Shown: positions 20,055 through 29,842 of the stretch, piece by piece | Numbering within the stretch: position 1 is the stretch's first letter | How the letters are laid out: the number at the start of each line of letters is the position of its first letter | Source: Fibrobacter sp. | GTDB lineage: Bacteria > Fibrobacterota > Fibrobacteria > Fibrobacterales > Fibrobacteraceae | Assembly (NCBI GenBank): GCA_017503015.1 | Contig: JAFVTX010000049.1 | Location: 22,904 to 86,903, forward strand | DNA: 64,000 nt | Direction of reading: 5' to 3' | Made by a program: the position numbers and the translations under genes | Notes under the pieces: generated by a model | What the model was told of the DNA's origin: nothing | Seen by the model: only the letters and a program-made list of their open reading frames with translations | Database searches by the model: none

Positions 20055-20972
20055 TTAGAAAATATCCATATTTAATCTAAGGCCCTGTTTCTTGACGTCT
20101 GCGATTAGGCCGTCAATATCGGTACCTATGCGGTCCAGTTCCTTAATTATGTCGCCTTTTTTAGACAAAATCAACCCCACGGTGTTGTCGTCCTGGGAGA
20201 TTTTCGCCTGGATGGTTTCAAGTTCCGTTTTAAGCCCGCGGACCTGGGTCAGGAGGGTATCTACATGAGCCACAAGGTTTTCCACTTTCTGGACGGTGCC
20301 CTCGGCCCTTTCGGGAACATTTCCCAGGCTGGATTTCGCCTTGTCCAGAGTTCCTTCGGCTTTTGAAAGCAGGTCCTTGGCCTCGCCCACCCATTCCTGG
20401 ACTGATTCCTGCGATGTCCCAACCAGGTCATCTGCCTTCTTGAGCACGCGGTCAAGACGCTTGCCCGCTGTACCCTTGGTTACGGAATCTTTCAGGGCGC
20501 CCATCTGGGTGGCAATGGAGTCCAGCTCCGAGAGGATAAAGGCAATGTTTCGGCCTATGGCGTTGGCGCCCTCTTCGTAGTAGCCGTTCACCGTATCGCC
20601 GTCGGCAATCAGGTCCTTTGAATCCCCGGTCAACACGCTGAGTTCACGTTCGCCCATAAGCCCTGCCGTTTTCAGGCGGAACTCGGAGTTTTTCGGAATC
20701 TTGGTATCGGCAAGCACGCGGGCCGTTACGTAAACCGCTTCGTCTGTCAGCTGCACCTTTGCAATTTCGCCCTTGGTGATTCCGCGAACTTCTACGCGGT
20801 TGCCCGGAGAAAGAGTTCCGACACTTTCGTAGCGCACCACAAAACTGTAGCGGTCATGGTGGGGGCTTGCCGGATGGAACAGGTACAGGGCCATGCCGCA
20901 CCCGACCACGATAATCGAGAAGACGACAAAGGGGAATAAATTGGAACGGAATTTTCGACGGAAGCTATTCAT
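20055..20972 (-). CDS. MCE/MlaD-family lipid-transport protein
   Basis: 305 residues. One N-terminal membrane helix (LFPFVVFSIIVVGCGMALYL) is followed by a single MCE domain (about 40-120): VVRYESVGTLSPGNRVEVRG, ITKGEIAKVQLTDEAVYVTA, LKTAGLMGERELSVLTG. A long helical tail follows. MCE hexamers form periplasmic bridges that move phospholipids between membranes. The start overlaps the HprK stop by eight bases. MlaE/MlaF partners are absent here, so they may lie elsewhere. Confidence 0.88.
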   Translation of the reverse strand: MNSFRRKFRSNLFPFVVFSIIVVGCGMALYLFHPASPHHDRYSFVVRYESVGTLSPGNRVEVRGITKGEIAKVQLTDEAVYVTARVLADTKIPKNSEFRLKTAGLMGERELSVLTGDSKDLIADGDTVNGYYEEGANAIGRNIAFILSELDSIATQMGALKDSVTKGTAGKRLDRVLKKADDLVGTSQESVQEWVGEAKDLLSKAEGTLDKAKSSLGNVPERAEGTVQKVENLVAHVDTLLTQVRGLKTELETIQAKISQDDNTVGLILSKKGDIIKELDRIGTDIDGLIADVKKQGLRLNMDIF

Positions 20973-21996
20973 AGGGGGACCAGTTCTCCGGCTCCATTTC
21001 CAAGAGGTCGTCGGTGTATTCGCCTTTCGCCTTGGCCTTGATTTTCTGCATCAGGTTTTCATTGAAATCCCGGGCCACGTTCTGGCCGTTCATTTTCATG
21101 AGGGCATTCATGGCAATCACTTCGCAAATCACCGTCAGGTTCTTGCCCGGTGACACGGGAATCACAATCTTCGGGATAGAAACGCCCATAACGACTTCGT
21201 CCAACTCATTCAGACCCGTGCGCTCGTAAGAAACGTTCTGGCTCCAGGGCTGGAGTTCCACGATGACTTCGATCTTTTTCACCTTGCGGATAGCGTGGAT
21301 ACCGAACATGGAGCGAATGTCCAAGAGGCCCACCCCGCGGATTTCCATGTGGTGGCGGATCAGAGGGTCGGGGCGTCCGATAATCACGTTGCCCACGTGG
21401 CTTACATGAACCACATCGTCGGCCACCATGCGGTGTCCGCTTTCTACCAGGTCCAGCACGCATTCGGACTTGCCCACGTTGCTGTCGCCCACAAAGAGCA
21501 TGCCTATACCATAGACATCCACGAGACTCCCGTGGATAATGGCGTGAGGCGCAAAGAATTCCTCGAGAATTCTCTGGGCAATCTTGTTGAACTCGTAGGT
21601 GTGGAGCGTCGTAGAGAACAGCGGGATATGCAGCTTGCTGCACATGGCCCGAAGTTCCGGGTGGGGCATCTGGGCATGGGTCACCACCCACATGGGCGCC
21701 TTGAAAACAGAAAGGCTTTCAAAGACCTTCACGCGGCCCGCAGTACCCAGAGATTCCAGGTAGTTCCATTCCGTATGGCCCACCACCTGGATTTGCTCCG
21801 AACTATAAACTTTGGTATAACCCGCCATGGCAAGGCCAGGGCGGTGGATACCGCTTTCGGCAATGTTTGTGTTCAGGTCCTCTTCCGGAGAATGGAGGGC
21901 CAGCTGCAAATCCTTGCCGTAGCGACAGAAAAAGTCTCGCACCGAGAGTTTTTCCCGGTGCAAAACCTTGATGTCTTTCAGTCTGGATTCAGCCAT
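20965..21996 (-). CDS. hprK: HPr kinase/phosphorylase
   Basis: 343 residues, close to the usual 310-330. The N-terminal domain (1-130) is variable; the C-terminal kinase domain has the P-loop GDSNVGKS (170-177), preceded by HGSLVDVYGIGMLFV, the acidic RMVADDVV (189-196) and the HprK signature HHMEIRGVGLLDIRSMFG (215-232). It phosphorylates a serine of HPr (or NPr) to control carbon use, and reverses this with phosphate. No HPr gene is in the window. It overlaps hpf by one base and the MCE gene by eight; in many bacteria hprK or ptsN/rapZ sits beside rpoN and hpf, as here. Confidence 0.93.
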   Translation of the reverse strand: MAESRLKDIKVLHREKLSVRDFFCRYGKDLQLALHSPEEDLNTNIAESGIHRPGLAMAGYTKVYSSEQIQVVGHTEWNYLESLGTAGRVKVFESLSVFKAPMWVVTHAQMPHPELRAMCSKLHIPLFSTTLHTYEFNKIAQRILEEFFAPHAIIHGSLVDVYGIGMLFVGDSNVGKSECVLDLVESGHRMVADDVVHVSHVGNVIIGRPDPLIRHHMEIRGVGLLDIRSMFGIHAIRKVKKIEVIVELQPWSQNVSYERTGLNELDEVVMGVSIPKIVIPVSPGKNLTVICEVIAMNALMKMNGQNVARDFNENLMQKIKAKAKGEYTDDLLEMEPENWSPYE

Positions 21997-22313
21997 TAGG
22001 ACAGATCAGAGAGGGGCTGGGCACGATGATCGTTCTGCTTTTCGTTGGCCTTCTTCAGCTGGGTCTTGACTCTTTCCAGGGCCACGTCCACAGCCTTGCC
22101 CATGTTCTCTTCGTCGGCAGAAGCCACCACCACGGAGCCCGTGATGTTCACGGAGATTTCGCAATGGCGCTGGTGCTCCACTTCGTGATCCAAAATGACG
22201 GAGGCTCCCGTGATGTTCGGGTAGAACTTTGCCAGTTTGTCCATTTCTTCTTGAATCCTATCCTGGAGACCGGCAGATGCATTAAAATGACGGGCAGAAA
22301 ATTGAATATCCAT
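21996..22313 (-). CDS. hpf: Ribosome hibernation-promoting factor, short form
   Basis: About 105 residues. The start at 22313 is chosen because GGAGG lies close upstream (AACATACGGAGGTTTACA before the ATG); the longer 22343 start lacks this. The fold signature is MDIQFSARHFNASAGLQDRI, DKLAKFYPNITGASVILDHE and VASADEENMGKAVDVALERV. It is short (no long C-terminal dimer domain). The protein binds 30S/100S ribosomes in stationary phase and blocks translation. It is between rpoN and hprK, as in many Gram-negative rpoN clusters. Confidence 0.92.
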   Translation of the reverse strand: MDIQFSARHFNASAGLQDRIQEEMDKLAKFYPNITGASVILDHEVEHQRHCEISVNITGSVVVASADEENMGKAVDVALERVKTQLKKANEKQNDHRAQPLSDLS

Positions 22314-22499
22314 TGTAAACCTCCGTATGTTGAGATGGCACATTTCGATGTTCTAGCATCGCATCTAGAGTATATACATCTTTTTTTATAAAAAAAGCAA
22401 ATATAATATGTTTTTTTCGAAAAATAATTCGCCCAATTTGGAATAATGAGGGGAAATTTTGGGGAATTTCGGAATAATTGCAGAATATTTGTGTTTGTT

Positions 22500-22517
22500 T
22501 GTAAACAAAAGTTTACA
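22500..22517 (-). terminator. Hairpin after rpoN
   Basis: TGTAAAC (22500-22506), loop AAAA, GTTTACA (22511-22517): a perfect 7-bp palindrome 12 bases after the rpoN stop on the minus strand. The T run is weak, so it may be a transcript 3'-end or a regulatory hairpin; the following hpf gene likely has its own promoter in the AT-rich 22344-22430. Confidence 0.45.
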
Positions 22518-22528
22518 TAAAGGCAAGC

Positions 22529-24181
22529 CTAAAGCGCCTTGCGGAGCCTGGCAGGGAGGATTTTCAGTTCCTCTTCCCGATACTTGGCCACCGTGCGGCG
22601 AGCCACCTTGATGCCCTGCTTGTCCAGGGCGTCTGCGATGGCCTGGTCCGAAAGGGGCTTTTTCTTGTCTTCTTCATCCACAAGCTTCTTGATAGCTTCA
22701 AGAATCTGGGCCGAGCCGATTACTTCGTCGTTTGCGGCACTCCCCTGCTTGATGCCGGTAGTAAAGAACTGCTTGAGCTCAAAGATGCCGTAGGGCGTAT
22801 CCACGTACTTTCCGTTGGTCACGCGGCTGATGGTGCTCAGGTCGCGGCCAACCTCGTCGGCAATGTCCTGCAGGATCATGGGCTTCAAGAAAGCGGGCCC
22901 CTGGCGGAAAAAAGCCTCTTGATGCTTGACGATGGCCATCATCACGTTTTCCATAGTGGAAAAACGGTTGTCCACCGCCTTGATGAATTCCTTTGCCTTG
23001 GAGAGGTTGTTCTGGATATATTCTCTGTCGTTCTTGCTCAGGTGCTTGTCGTTTAAAAGGGAAGCGTAAGTCTGGTTCAGGTGCAGGCGTTTCTGGACGC
23101 GGCGGCGGTAGCATTCCACCTCGAACCTGCCCTTCTTTTCTACCACCTTCATGTCGGCCACCTTGACCTGGTTCGGCGTGCTGGACATTTGCTGGCCCGG
23201 GTGGGGCGCAAGCCTAGAAAGACTGCTCACCGCCTGCTGCACCTCTTCGGTAGAGACGCCCAGGTCTTTTGCAATCTTGGCGTAACGAAGCGCCATCAGG
23301 TCGTCGAAACGCTCTTTCAAAATCTGGAGCGAAAGGGCCGGAAAATTTTCCAGGGATTCCGCCTGAATGATAAAACATTCTTGAAGGTTCCTGGCGCCGA
23401 TTCCCCTGGGTCTAAAACTCCGGAGCACATGGAATGCCTCTACCACCGGGAGGCTCGCCTCTTCGAGGGGGATTTCGTTGCGGATCACCTTCTCGATTTC
23501 GATGATGAAAGGATCGTTGTCGGACATGACCTTTGCCATGGCCATCTCGTCGGCACTTTGCAGAAAACCGTTTTCGTCCAGGGAGTCAATCAGGTATTCC
23601 ACCAGGCTGCGGAAACGAACTTCTGGGCAGCCCGCCTTTGCAAGCTGTGCCATAAGTTCGCGAGTTCCGTTCCAGTCCCTAAGCTGTAACAGCAGGCGGT
23701 CCTGGAGGCTTGCCTCCCTGTCTTTTTGCGGGCGGTCCCAGGCGTCGTCGGGGTCCTTCTGCTGGTTGACGGAATCCCTGTAAAGCGTATCCGTATGGTC
23801 AGTGCCGTCTTCGAGATACTGCGCCCAATTCAGCTCCGAAGGAGTAGAGCCGTCCAAAAGTCCGTGGTCCACGTCGGCGCTGTCTTCGAGAGTGCCCCGT
23901 TCAAAATCCAAAGAAGAAACCGTGCTGTCGTCAGAATTGCGGGACGTGTCTTCGGTATCGAAATCCGATTCGCCGGACTGCACCGATTCCGAGGGGGAAT
24001 CCAGGGATTCTCCCAAGGGTTCGTCGTCAAATTCCAGCATGGGGTTCGCCTCTACCTCAGCCTTGATAGCGGTTTCCAGCTCCAGGGAATTCTTTTGCAG
24101 GATAGCAATAGACTGAAGCATCTGGGGCGAGATATTCTGCTCCAGCCGTTGACTCTGGCCTAAATGCATTCCTACATCCAT
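22529..24181 (-). CDS. rpoN: RNA polymerase sigma-54 factor
   Basis: 550 residues. Region I (1-50) has the Gln-rich activator-contact helices: SQRLEQNISPQMLQSIAILQ and NSLELETAIKAEVEANPMLE. An acidic region II (about 50-140) follows, then the core-binding and DNA-binding domain (ALSLQILKERFDDLMALRYA, RDLSTISRVTNGKYV). The C-terminal RpoN box ARRTVAKYRE is complete, so it should recognise -24/-12 promoters. Such promoters need an enhancer-binding ATPase. It sits eight bases after lptB. Confidence 0.96.
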   Translation of the reverse strand: MDVGMHLGQSQRLEQNISPQMLQSIAILQKNSLELETAIKAEVEANPMLEFDDEPLGESLDSPSESVQSGESDFDTEDTSRNSDDSTVSSLDFERGTLEDSADVDHGLLDGSTPSELNWAQYLEDGTDHTDTLYRDSVNQQKDPDDAWDRPQKDREASLQDRLLLQLRDWNGTRELMAQLAKAGCPEVRFRSLVEYLIDSLDENGFLQSADEMAMAKVMSDNDPFIIEIEKVIRNEIPLEEASLPVVEAFHVLRSFRPRGIGARNLQECFIIQAESLENFPALSLQILKERFDDLMALRYAKIAKDLGVSTEEVQQAVSSLSRLAPHPGQQMSSTPNQVKVADMKVVEKKGRFEVECYRRRVQKRLHLNQTYASLLNDKHLSKNDREYIQNNLSKAKEFIKAVDNRFSTMENVMMAIVKHQEAFFRQGPAFLKPMILQDIADEVGRDLSTISRVTNGKYVDTPYGIFELKQFFTTGIKQGSAANDEVIGSAQILEAIKKLVDEEDKKKPLSDQAIADALDKQGIKVARRTVAKYREEELKILPARLRKAL

Positions 24182-24189
24182 AAATTTTC

Positions 24190-24927
24190 CTAATCCAGCC
24201 TGAAACTGTCACCGAGGTAGATACGTCTGGCCTCGGGGTCGTTGGCCAGGTATTCCGCCGTACCTTCGGTAAGCACCTGGCTCTTGTACATGATATAGGC
24301 CCGGTCCGTAATGGAGAGGGTTTCGCGCACGTTGTGGTCGGTAATGAGCACGCCCATGCCCTTCTCTTTCAGCTCCGAAATGATAGACTGGATGTCGGCC
24401 ACGGCGATAGGGTCGATACCGGCGAAGGGTTCGTCCAACAACAGGAACGACGGATCGCTGGCAAGAGCGCGAGCGATTTCTAGACGGCGCCGTTCACCGC
24501 CGGAACAGCTATAAGACTTTGTCTTGCGGATATGGGTAATCTTGAATTCTTCCAGAAGTTCTTCCAGCCGCCTCTTGCGCTGGGCGCGTTTCATGTCCTG
24601 AGTTTCCAAGATGGCCATGATGTTGTCTTCTACAGAGAGCTTGCGGAAAATGGAAGCTTCTTGCGGCAGGTAGCCCACACCAAGTCTTGCCCGCTTGTAC
24701 ATGGGCTTGTCCGTCATCTCGATGTCGTCCAGAAAGATATGGCCTGAATCCGGACGGACCATGCCCACAATCATATAGAAAGACGTAGTCTTGCCGGCGC
24801 CGTTTGGTCCCAAGAGCCCGACCACCTCGCCCTGAGAGACGCTGATGGAAACATCGCTCACCACCTGGCGGCCACCGTAAACCTTGCGCAACTTGTCCGT
24901 GCGAATCGTGCTCACTACCGTTCTCAT
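24190..24927 (-). CDS. lptB: LPS export ABC ATPase LptB
   Basis: 245 residues. Walker [10 protein letters not shown] (about 39-47), Q-loop LPQEASIF, signature [15 protein letters not shown] (about 141-155), Walker [12 protein letters not shown] and H-loop ITDHNVRE are all intact. LptB powers movement of lipopolysaccharide from the inner membrane to the outer membrane with LptF/G and the bridge proteins. It overlaps lptA by four bases; lptF/G are not in the window. Confidence 0.95.
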   Translation of the reverse strand: MRTVVSTIRTDKLRKVYGGRQVVSDVSISVSQGEVVGLLGPNGAGKTTSFYMIVGMVRPDSGHIFLDDIEMTDKPMYKRARLGVGYLPQEASIFRKLSVEDNIMAILETQDMKRAQRKRRLEELLEEFKITHIRKTKSYSCSGGERRRLEIARALASDPSFLLLDEPFAGIDPIAVADIQSIISELKEKGMGVLITDHNVRETLSITDRAYIMYKSQVLTEGTAEYLANDPEARRIYLGDSFRLD

Positions 24928-26306
24928 TTGGCGTTCTCCTTTTTCGGGGCTGGTCGAGGTTGTGATTCCTTGGATTTCATGGCCTTGCGGAACAGCTCTC
25001 CCCTCTTGGAATTTTCATGCATCAACCTATCCTGGACACTGCCTTCGGGCTTGGTCTCTACGCTGGTGGCCTTGGGAGCCGAAACCTTGGAACTGTCCGA
25101 AGGCTGTGCCAAAACAGATTTCGTAGAATCGGTTTTGGAGGAATCGGCATCCAACAGTTTCTTCTTGTTCCGCTGTTCCTTTTCCATGTCGATATACCTT
25201 CCGCTGGCCATGGTCCCGCCGCCCAAAAGCCGTAACGACTTGACAGCGTTTTTCTGGGCATCGAAAAGGATATTGATGGTATCTCCGGCGGCTTCGTTCT
25301 TACCTGCGACGGTGCGGTCTTTCTTGACGTAGAAATAGGTACTCTGGGCCTTGCCGGACACAACCGCATGGTCCATCTTTCCCTCGTTAAAGTACATATC
25401 TAGCCTGTTTCCGTCCATCTGGTTCTGGTAATCGGGAAGGTCCGTCTCGTAAAAGAACCCCCGTGCATTCAAATTTACATACAGGCGTTCAATCTTGTTG
25501 TCCTTGAAGGCGGCATAGAGGGTGTCCCCGAAGGCTTCCGTCACGCTTCCCGGGGCGTTTTTCTTGGCGTCCTCTTGCTGGATACCGTGGGCATTCCGAA
25601 TGACCAAGGCCGAACGCAGGGACTTGCCCGTAGAATCCAGGGTGAGGTAGATGGAATCCCCCGTCAGGTGGTAATTCTTCATATCGAATGTGGGACTGCC
25701 CTTCATGGAAAGCCAGTTGTCCTTGCGGTTGAAATAACCCGTATCGCAGGTGACCACCATGTCGTCCTGGGTGACTTTTACCTTCTGGTAGGCTTCGGCA
25801 AAAGATTCTCCCTTGTTGTAAATGATGGTCTTGGCTTCAATCAGGACCGTATCGATTTTCCCGTCCTTCTTTTTTTCGAACTCATAGAGTTTCGGCTTTT
25901 CGGGCATGGTGAGAATTTCTTTTTCCCGGTCGTAAACCAGATAGTCCCCTGTAAACATGTAGGTCTTTGCCGAATCGGCGGCCACAACACTCCCACGGGC
26001 CGAAGCGATACCCTTTTTCTTGTTGTAAATGCCGGTTTGCGCCTTGATGTATCCGGACGGGTGTGCCGCCAAGAAACCTCCCTCGCACTGGAGGATTTCA
26101 GCATCCTTGTTCCAGGTGGCCTTTTCGGTCTTGAAATCCAGGGAGTCGTGAACAAAATGGACCTTGCCCTGCAGCAGCAGGTTCCCGCGGGTACGGGCCA
26201 CCTCCAAATTGTCCGCATGTTTCATAATAAGGGGAGACGTCTGCGAAAAGGCACAACCGAATGCAACCAGAAACAGGAACAGTACTTTTTTCGGGAGGAC
26301 ACTCAT
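24924..26306 (-). CDS. lptA: LptA/OstA-type LPS-transport bridge protein, extended
   Basis: 460 residues, far longer than E. coli LptA (about 185). A signal peptide ([14 protein letters not shown]) is followed by an OstA-like jellyroll series: [80 protein letters not shown]. The C-terminal 100 residues are Lys-rich and low complexity. The repeats suggest several jellyroll copies, giving a longer bridge across the envelope. The gene symbol is by position and fold. It overlaps lptC and lptB. Confidence 0.82.
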   Translation of the reverse strand: MSVLPKKVLFLFLVAFGCAFSQTSPLIMKHADNLEVARTRGNLLLQGKVHFVHDSLDFKTEKATWNKDAEILQCEGGFLAAHPSGYIKAQTGIYNKKKGIASARGSVVAADSAKTYMFTGDYLVYDREKEILTMPEKPKLYEFEKKKDGKIDTVLIEAKTIIYNKGESFAEAYQKVKVTQDDMVVTCDTGYFNRKDNWLSMKGSPTFDMKNYHLTGDSIYLTLDSTGKSLRSALVIRNAHGIQQEDAKKNAPGSVTEAFGDTLYAAFKDNKIERLYVNLNARGFFYETDLPDYQNQMDGNRLDMYFNEGKMDHAVVSGKAQSTYFYVKKDRTVAGKNEAAGDTINILFDAQKNAVKSLRLLGGGTMASGRYIDMEKEQRNKKKLLDADSSKTDSTKSVLAQPSDSSKVSAPKATSVETKPEGSVQDRLMHENSKRGELFRKAMKSKESQPRPAPKKENAK

Positions 26307-26950
26307 TCCTTGCGTTCCTCTGCCTGTTGCGGTACAGCTGCCGCAGAATCCCGTTTCTCGATTTCTTCAGCCTTGGCCTTGTCCTCTTCCTTGATTCGGT
26401 TGGCAGCATCCTGGAAAATGCCCGTGATGTTGGAAAGGATTTTCCAGTGGTCCATCTTGGCGTCGCTTTCAAATCCCTTGCCTTGCAGCACGTCGCCATC
26501 TTCGGAGACCACCCGCACATAGCTTTCGGTCTTGACCAAGTTGTCCTTCTTGTTCCAGAGCAGAGAATCCGCACGGACAGAGGCGCCCTTGGGCGTAAGG
26601 GCGTACACATGGCCGTAGGCATAGACGTAGGTGAACTTCATGTCGAGCCGGCCGGAATCCGCCCGCAAGAATGCGGAACGTTCTCCCAGGGAATCGTAGA
26701 TGTCCACCAGCACAGGCCGCACGAAAACTTCTTCGGTGTTGGACCACCGCTCCAGATAGGCCGTCTTGAGTTTCCAGCTCAGCACGCCCTTGTCGTAGCT
26801 GTCCATGAGGGTGGTGTCGGTAAAGAGCATCTGGGGTCTATCTACATGGATCCAAGGCTTTTCTTCTTCGATTTCGGCACAACCCACCAAGACCGCGCCC
26901 AAGGCAAGAACGCGACACCACCTGGTGATGCTTGGCAAAAGTCGTGCCAC
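26303..26950 (-). CDS. lptC: LPS-transport protein LptC
   Basis: 215 residues. The N-terminus VLALGAVLVGCAEIEEEKPW looks like a lipoprotein signal (LVGC) rather than the plain membrane helix of E. coli LptC. The beta-jellyroll body contains LSWKLKTAYLERWSNTEEVF, DSGRLDMKFTYVYAYGHVYA and GDVLQGKGFESDAKMDHWKI, typical of the LptC family, which takes lipid from LptFG and passes it to LptA. The C-terminus is a charged helix. It overlaps lptA by four bases, and rpiB is just upstream. Confidence 0.82.
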   Translation of the reverse strand: MARLLPSITRWCRVLALGAVLVGCAEIEEEKPWIHVDRPQMLFTDTTLMDSYDKGVLSWKLKTAYLERWSNTEEVFVRPVLVDIYDSLGERSAFLRADSGRLDMKFTYVYAYGHVYALTPKGASVRADSLLWNKKDNLVKTESYVRVVSEDGDVLQGKGFESDAKMDHWKILSNITGIFQDAANRIKEEDKAKAEEIEKRDSAAAVPQQAEERKE

Positions 26951-26959
26951 CGGCTACCC

Positions 26960-27397
26960 TTAGCCCGCTTCGAACATATCGATGCGCTTCTTGTGCTTGC
27001 CGCCCATGAATTCCGTTTCCAGGAACTTGGTGGCGAACACTTCGCACTGGGCGTAAGCGATAATGCGAGCTCCCATGCAAAGCACGTTGGCATCGTTGTG
27101 AAGTCGAGTGAATTCGCAAGAGGTAAGGTCGCCCACCACGGCAGCGCGGATTCCCTTGTGCTTGTTTGCCGCCATGCTCATGCCGATACCCGTACCGCAA
27201 ATGAGGATTCCGCAATCCGCCTCTTTGCCCGTAATCTTGTTGCAGACCCTGTCGGCAAAAATCGGGTAGTCACAGGATTCCGTAGAATCGGTTCCCATGT
27301 CAAGGACCTTGTAGCCCTTGCCTTCCAGGAACTTGACGAGTTTTTCCTTGTATTCGAATGCGGCGTGGTCACAGCCGATAGCGATGGTCTTGAACAT
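26960..27397 (-). CDS. rpiB: Ribose-5-phosphate isomerase B
   Basis: About 145 residues from MFKTIAIGCDHAAFEYKEKL (start 27397, preceded by GGGATTTTATC). The family signature is complete: CDHAAFEYK, SCDYPIFADRVCNKITGKEA, CGILICGTGIGMSMAANKHK and RAAVVGDLTSCEFTRLHNDA. Cys residues in DCGILICGTG support catalysis. It interconverts ribose-5-phosphate and ribulose-5-phosphate in the pentose phosphate pathway. It is nine bases from lptC, so it may be the first gene of the lpt run. Confidence 0.93.
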   Translation of the reverse strand: MFKTIAIGCDHAAFEYKEKLVKFLEGKGYKVLDMGTDSTESCDYPIFADRVCNKITGKEADCGILICGTGIGMSMAANKHKGIRAAVVGDLTSCEFTRLHNDANVLCMGARIIAYAQCEVFATKFLETEFMGGKHKKRIDMFEAG

Positions 27398-27528
27398 GAT
27401 AAAATCCCGTTTTGCGAGTTGAAAAGGTCCACTTATTTGAACTTCGTCACCCAATATAGATAATTCATCGGATTAAAGCCTAATCCTTTCTCGGATTCCA
27501 AGCAAAATAAATCTATTTTTGGCCTGTT

Positions 27529-28977
27529 ATGAGCAATCTGGAAACCGACAGCAAGTTCCTAAAAAAGGCGATGATTGTAAACATTGTGGGGACAATCCTC
27601 AAGGTTTGCGGTCCGCTTTTGACTTTCGTGATGGCGCGTATTTTTGGCGCCGCTGAATTTGGAATCTTTGTATCTGCCCAGACCCTCCTTTTGACCATTG
27701 CGCATTCAGCAACTCTTGGGCTCGACAAGGGCCTGTACTGGTACTTGCCACAGAACGGCCTACACGGTCGCCCCCGATACGACGGCATCATGGAATCCTT
27801 CTGGATTTCGGCAGCCATCTCGATTCTTTGCACGGCTGTCATTTTTGTGGGATCCTTCACGCCCTACATTTCCAAGGAACTTCCCTGGTACGCCCTTTCG
27901 CTTTTGTTCTATGTGGGCACCTATGTCTTTAGCACCGCTTCCGAAGGCAACCGCCGTCCGCAAAACGCCGTATTCGTGAATTCATTCTTGACGGTGACTC
28001 TTGCACCGGCAACCTCCATTGCACTCCACTTCATGGGAATCCCGCATGCGCTTCCGCTGGGTCTCTTGGTGGGCCAGGTGGTGGGCTTTATCGTGCATTT
28101 TGTGCTGGTCCGCAGGCAGTTTCCCGAAATGCCCTTGCGCCCTCACAAGACGGTTTCGTGGGTGCTGTTGCGTTACTCGCTCCCGCTAGGGGTCGATGAA
28201 TTCGTGTCGTCTTTCCTGATCCGTTCGAGCCTCTGGATGGTCATGTTGTTCCTTGGCCCCGAAAAGGCTGGCGCCTACGGCATCATGGTCACCATTTCCA
28301 ATGCGCTCCAGACGATTCGTGTCGGATTCACGCCGATTCTTACACCGGTGGTGGCGGGCATGAACAAGGAACGCCTCAAGACCGACCTCAAGCCGGTCTA
28401 TAGTTACTGCGTTTTCATGGTCACCTTCATCCAGCTCATGATCGGATTCTTCATCGTGCTGTTCCCGGACTTGATTCTGGGCATTGCGGGCAAGGACTTT
28501 ATCGTGCAGCCCGAAACCTTGGGAATCCTGTTGCTGGTGCACCTCGTAGCGGGTTTTGGCGGTATGTCCCTAGTGGTGCTGAACGGCATGGGCAAGAGCC
28601 TGTATTCCTTGATTATGGATATCGTTTCCCTTGGCGTTGCACTCCTGTCGGGCTATTTGTTGATTCCGACCTACGGCCTTGTGGGGGCAGCCCTTTCGAT
28701 GCTCAGCTACAACATATTTGCAGTCATCTGCAACAACATTTACCTTTTCAAGATGGGCTTGCAGCCCTACTCCTTGCGGCTCTTGTCGCAAGTGTTCTGG
28801 ATCTTATTCTTGATTGCATTCTATATTGCCATCAACATGCAGGTGTTTACCTTGTCCATGCTCGAAAAAGCCGTCGTTTACGTGGTGATTCTTTTGGCTC
28901 TTGGCGCTTATGGCCTTGTAGTCAAGAAAAAGATGGACAAAGACAGGAACGCCGTCTCGGCAGGAAATAAAAAATGA
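27529..28977 (+). CDS. Polysaccharide flippase (Wzx/MOP superfamily)
   Basis: 482 residues of integral membrane protein with about 14 helices (VNIVGTILKVCGPLLTFVMA, FWISAAISILCTAVIFVGSF, VFWILFLIAFYIAINMQVFT). The start MSNLETDSKFLKKAMIVNIV and the central LLRYSLPLGVDEFVSSFLIR are typical of Wzx-type lipid-linked-oligosaccharide flippases. It probably moves undecaprenyl-linked repeat units or a modified glycan across the inner membrane. It is the first gene of the plus-strand glycan locus and overlaps licD by four bases. Confidence 0.85.
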   Translation: MSNLETDSKFLKKAMIVNIVGTILKVCGPLLTFVMARIFGAAEFGIFVSAQTLLLTIAHSATLGLDKGLYWYLPQNGLHGRPRYDGIMESFWISAAISILCTAVIFVGSFTPYISKELPWYALSLLFYVGTYVFSTASEGNRRPQNAVFVNSFLTVTLAPATSIALHFMGIPHALPLGLLVGQVVGFIVHFVLVRRQFPEMPLRPHKTVSWVLLRYSLPLGVDEFVSSFLIRSSLWMVMLFLGPEKAGAYGIMVTISNALQTIRVGFTPILTPVVAGMNKERLKTDLKPVYSYCVFMVTFIQLMIGFFIVLFPDLILGIAGKDFIVQPETLGILLLVHLVAGFGGMSLVVLNGMGKSLYSLIMDIVSLGVALLSGYLLIPTYGLVGAALSMLSYNIFAVICNNIYLFKMGLQPYSLRLLSQVFWILFLIAFYIAINMQVFTLSMLEKAVVYVVILLALGAYGLVVKKKMDKDRNAVSAGNKK

Positions 28978-29783
28978 AGAAGATTGAACAGCAGGAATGT
29001 CGTGAAATCCAGATGTCCATTCTGGACGAGATTGACCGCATTTGCAAGGAAAACAACCTGAAGTATAGCCTAGCCTACGGCACGCTTTTGGGCGCGGTGC
29101 GTCACAAGGGCTATATCCCTTGGGACGACGATATTGACATTTGCATGTTGCGCGAGGATTACGAAAAACTCATCGCCATCCTGAAAGACAAGAATGCGGC
29201 GGGCCACAAGGAATGGCTCACTCTGGTCGACGATACCTGCGACGGCTATTTCTATCCGTTTGCCAAGGCCTACGACAACCGCACTACGGTCAAGATGGAA
29301 CGTCACAAGGGCGAAATGGGAATCTGGGTCGATATTTTCCCGCTGGACGGACTCCCAAAATCGAGTTTCTTTGAAAAGGCGTTCGTGCTCTACTGCAGTT
29401 TTTTGCGCGTGATTACGCTTGCCATTACGACCGACTTCAAGTCGAAGGGTTACGACGCTTGGACGCTTCTGTACAAGCGGTTCTTCTATGCCATCGCCTG
29501 CATCGTGGGCAAAAAACGCTTCTGCCGCTATGTGGAACGGGTGATTCGTCGCTACCCCACAGCCCATTCGGGCCATGTGGCGACCCTTTTCTTCGATACC
29601 AAAACCGACCGCATTTTGGACCTGAAAAAAATTGCGGAAACGGTGGACTATCCCTTCGAAAACCGCAAATTTAGCGGTTACAAGAATTACGATTACTACC
29701 TGTCGCTCTTCTACCGCGACTACATGCAGCTTCCGCCGGTCGAAAAACGCTACAATCACGGGCTTGACGTGTGGTGGAAATAA
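28974..29783 (+). CDS. licD: LicD-family phosphotransferase
   Basis: 269 residues. The N-terminus has the LicD core: LKYSLAYGTLLGAVRHKGYI, then PWDDDIDICMLREDYEKL (DDDID is the metal-binding site). Downstream are GEMGIWVDIFPLDGLPKSSF and a C-terminal NRKFSGYKNYDYYLSLFYRD. LicD enzymes transfer phosphocholine or other phospho-groups from CDP-activated donors onto glycans. The gene overlaps the flippase by four bases and lies two genes upstream of a LicC-like cytidylyltransferase, which supports a phospho-substituent pathway. Confidence 0.85.
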   Translation: MKKIEQQECREIQMSILDEIDRICKENNLKYSLAYGTLLGAVRHKGYIPWDDDIDICMLREDYEKLIAILKDKNAAGHKEWLTLVDDTCDGYFYPFAKAYDNRTTVKMERHKGEMGIWVDIFPLDGLPKSSFFEKAFVLYCSFLRVITLAITTDFKSKGYDAWTLLYKRFFYAIACIVGKKRFCRYVERVIRRYPTAHSGHVATLFFDTKTDRILDLKKIAETVDYPFENRKFSGYKNYDYYLSLFYRDYMQLPPVEKRYNHGLDVWWK

Positions 29784-29842
29784 GGAAAAACGTATATTTA
29801 AAAAGGTTTTGAATCGGGGTATAAGCCCCACAAAGGTAAAAC

